From Paracoccaceae bacterium (lineage in GTDB: Bacteria > Pseudomonadota > Alphaproteobacteria > Rhodobacterales > Rhodobacteraceae): a stretch of 22,645 nucleotides of DNA. The notes beneath the pieces are model-generated. The model did no database searches. It saw only the letters and a list, made by a program, of their open reading frames with translations, and was not told the DNA's origin. The stretch covers positions 1 to 22,645 of the forward strand of contig SKMI01000172.1 of assembly GCA_007121115.1 (NCBI GenBank). The letters run 5' to 3'. Below, piece after piece: positions 21,932 to 22,645 of the stretch. The first letter of the stretch is position 1. The number at the start of each line of letters is the position of its first letter. The translations under genes were made by a program, and so were the position numbers.

Positions 21932-22645
21932 TCAGCGCGGCAGCAGCCAGGCATCCTGTGGCACCGGGTCATCGAAGCGCTTGACCGATGCGCGCATGGC
22001 CTCGTCCAAGAGATGCGCGATCAGTTCCGGATACAGCAGCGGCACCTCGGCCGCTTCCCAAAGGAAGAAGCCATAGGAGCCGGGGATCGGGTTGATCTCG
22101 TTGAACCACAGCTCGCCCGTGGTCCGGTTGCACATGAAATCGATCCGCGGCGCGCCCCGCCCCCCGAGGATCAGGAACGCCCGGCGCGCCTGATCGTGGA
22201 TCTGGGCCTTCAGATCGCCGGGCAGGTCGGGGTTGATCTCGCGGGTGAGCGAAAGCATCCCCTCGGACGGCAACGCGCCCTTGGTCCCGCCCGAGGACAG
22301 GTATTTCTCGCGGAAATCCAGCAGTTCGGCGCCGGATTTGGGCTGTTCGATGGCGGAAAACACCACCTCGCCCCCGCGCCACATCATGGCGATATTGTAT
22401 TCCACCAGATCGGGCACTTGCGGTTCGATCAGCGCCAGATCGTCCTGGCGCAGCACGTATTCCACCAGCGCCGGGATATCGGCCCGCGTCTTGGCCAGCC
22501 CAACGCCGATAGATGAGCCCAGGTTCGCGGGCTTCACCACCACCGGCAGGCCCAGCTTCGCCTCCACCTCATCGAGCACCGCGCCCATGGCACCGCGCTG
22601 GTGGCGGGTCACCGCCACATGCTCCAGCACGTTCACGCCCGCTGA
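21932..22645 (-). CDS. D-alanine--D-alanine ligase family ATP-grasp enzyme, C-terminal part (cut by window edge)
   Basis: The last 237 residues of a ligase whose N-terminus lies beyond the window; the frame is open to base 22645. The ATP-grasp core is clear: VVVKPANLGSSIGVGLAKT (ATP-binding lysine and glycine-rich loop), VEYNIAMMWRGGEV, GAPRIDFM, and NEINPIPGSYGFFLWE with the Mg-binding Asn-Glu and the C-terminal GS substrate loop. Ddl joins two D-Ala for peptidoglycan; this sequence has the LWE ending found in Ddl-like relatives outside the mur cluster, so it may be a paralogue with another dipeptide product. No mur or fts genes are nearby. Confidence 0.82.
   Translation of the reverse strand, partial: SAGVNVLEHVAVTRHQRGAMGAVLDEVEAKLGLPVVVKPANLGSSIGVGLAKTRADIPALVEYVLRQDDLALIEPQVPDLVEYNIAMMWRGGEVVFSAIEQPKSGAELLDFREKYLSSGGTKGALPSEGMLSLTREINPDLPGDLKAQIHDQARRAFLILGGRGAPRIDFMCNRTTGELWFNEINPIPGSYGFFLWEAAEVPLLYPELIAHLLDEAMRASVKRFDDPVPQDAWLLPR

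Overview
The window looks like a chromosomal segment from a high-GC alphaproteobacterium, most likely Rhodobacterales (Roseobacter/Rhodobacter group). The signs are the very high GC third-position usage, the gene order histone-deacetylase-like / xseB / ispA / dxs, a CsgH-type curli chaperone (an alphaproteobacterial family), an iron-sulfur-less family-4-like uracil-DNA glycosylase, and a THEM6-like thioesterase. The assignment rests on protein family recognition only. There are no rRNA, tRNA, CRISPR, IS or prophage genes.

Layout. (1) 1-2183, minus: a tightly packed operon running HDAC-like amidohydrolase > xseB > ispA > dxs (dxs cut by the window edge), which supplies isoprenoid precursors. 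(2) 2421-3784, plus: a compact curli-type amyloid locus, two curlin-repeat proteins flanking csgH, with a strong hairpin after the first gene and no secretion genes (csgG/E/F) in view. (3) 4002-5789, plus: an MsbA-like ABC exporter. (4) 5886-7672, minus: dapA followed by a PhzF-family isomerase. (5) 7831-9804, plus: a periplasmic Slt70-type lytic transglycosylase, convergent with (6) 9963-16335, minus: uracil-DNA glycosylase > moaB > RND adaptor > RND pump. (7) 16536-17240, plus: a YfcG-like glutathione transferase. (8) 17281-19477, minus: a second ABC exporter and a small lipoprotein. (9) 19572-19804: a non-coding element built almost entirely of inverted repeats that folds on paper into a four-way (cloverleaf-like) junction. 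(10) 19874-20404, plus: a thioesterase. (11) 20461-21620, plus: an Fnr-type box, a di-heme cytochrome c peroxidase with an in-frame TAA just after the signal peptide, and a clear rho-independent terminator. (12) 21671-21913, plus: a TusA-family protein. (13) 21932-22645, minus: a D-Ala-D-Ala-ligase-like ATP-grasp protein cut by the window edge.

Most of the window is ordinary housekeeping and envelope biology (isoprenoids, lysine/peptidoglycan, envelope export, DNA repair). The places that deserve a second look are the multi-hairpin element at 19.6-19.8 kb, the nonsense-interrupted cytochrome c peroxidase behind an intact Fnr-type promoter, the minimal curlin-CsgH-curlin locus with cysteine-bearing repeats, the uracil-DNA glycosylase lacking its cluster cysteines, and the unusual C-terminal extensions on both RND components.
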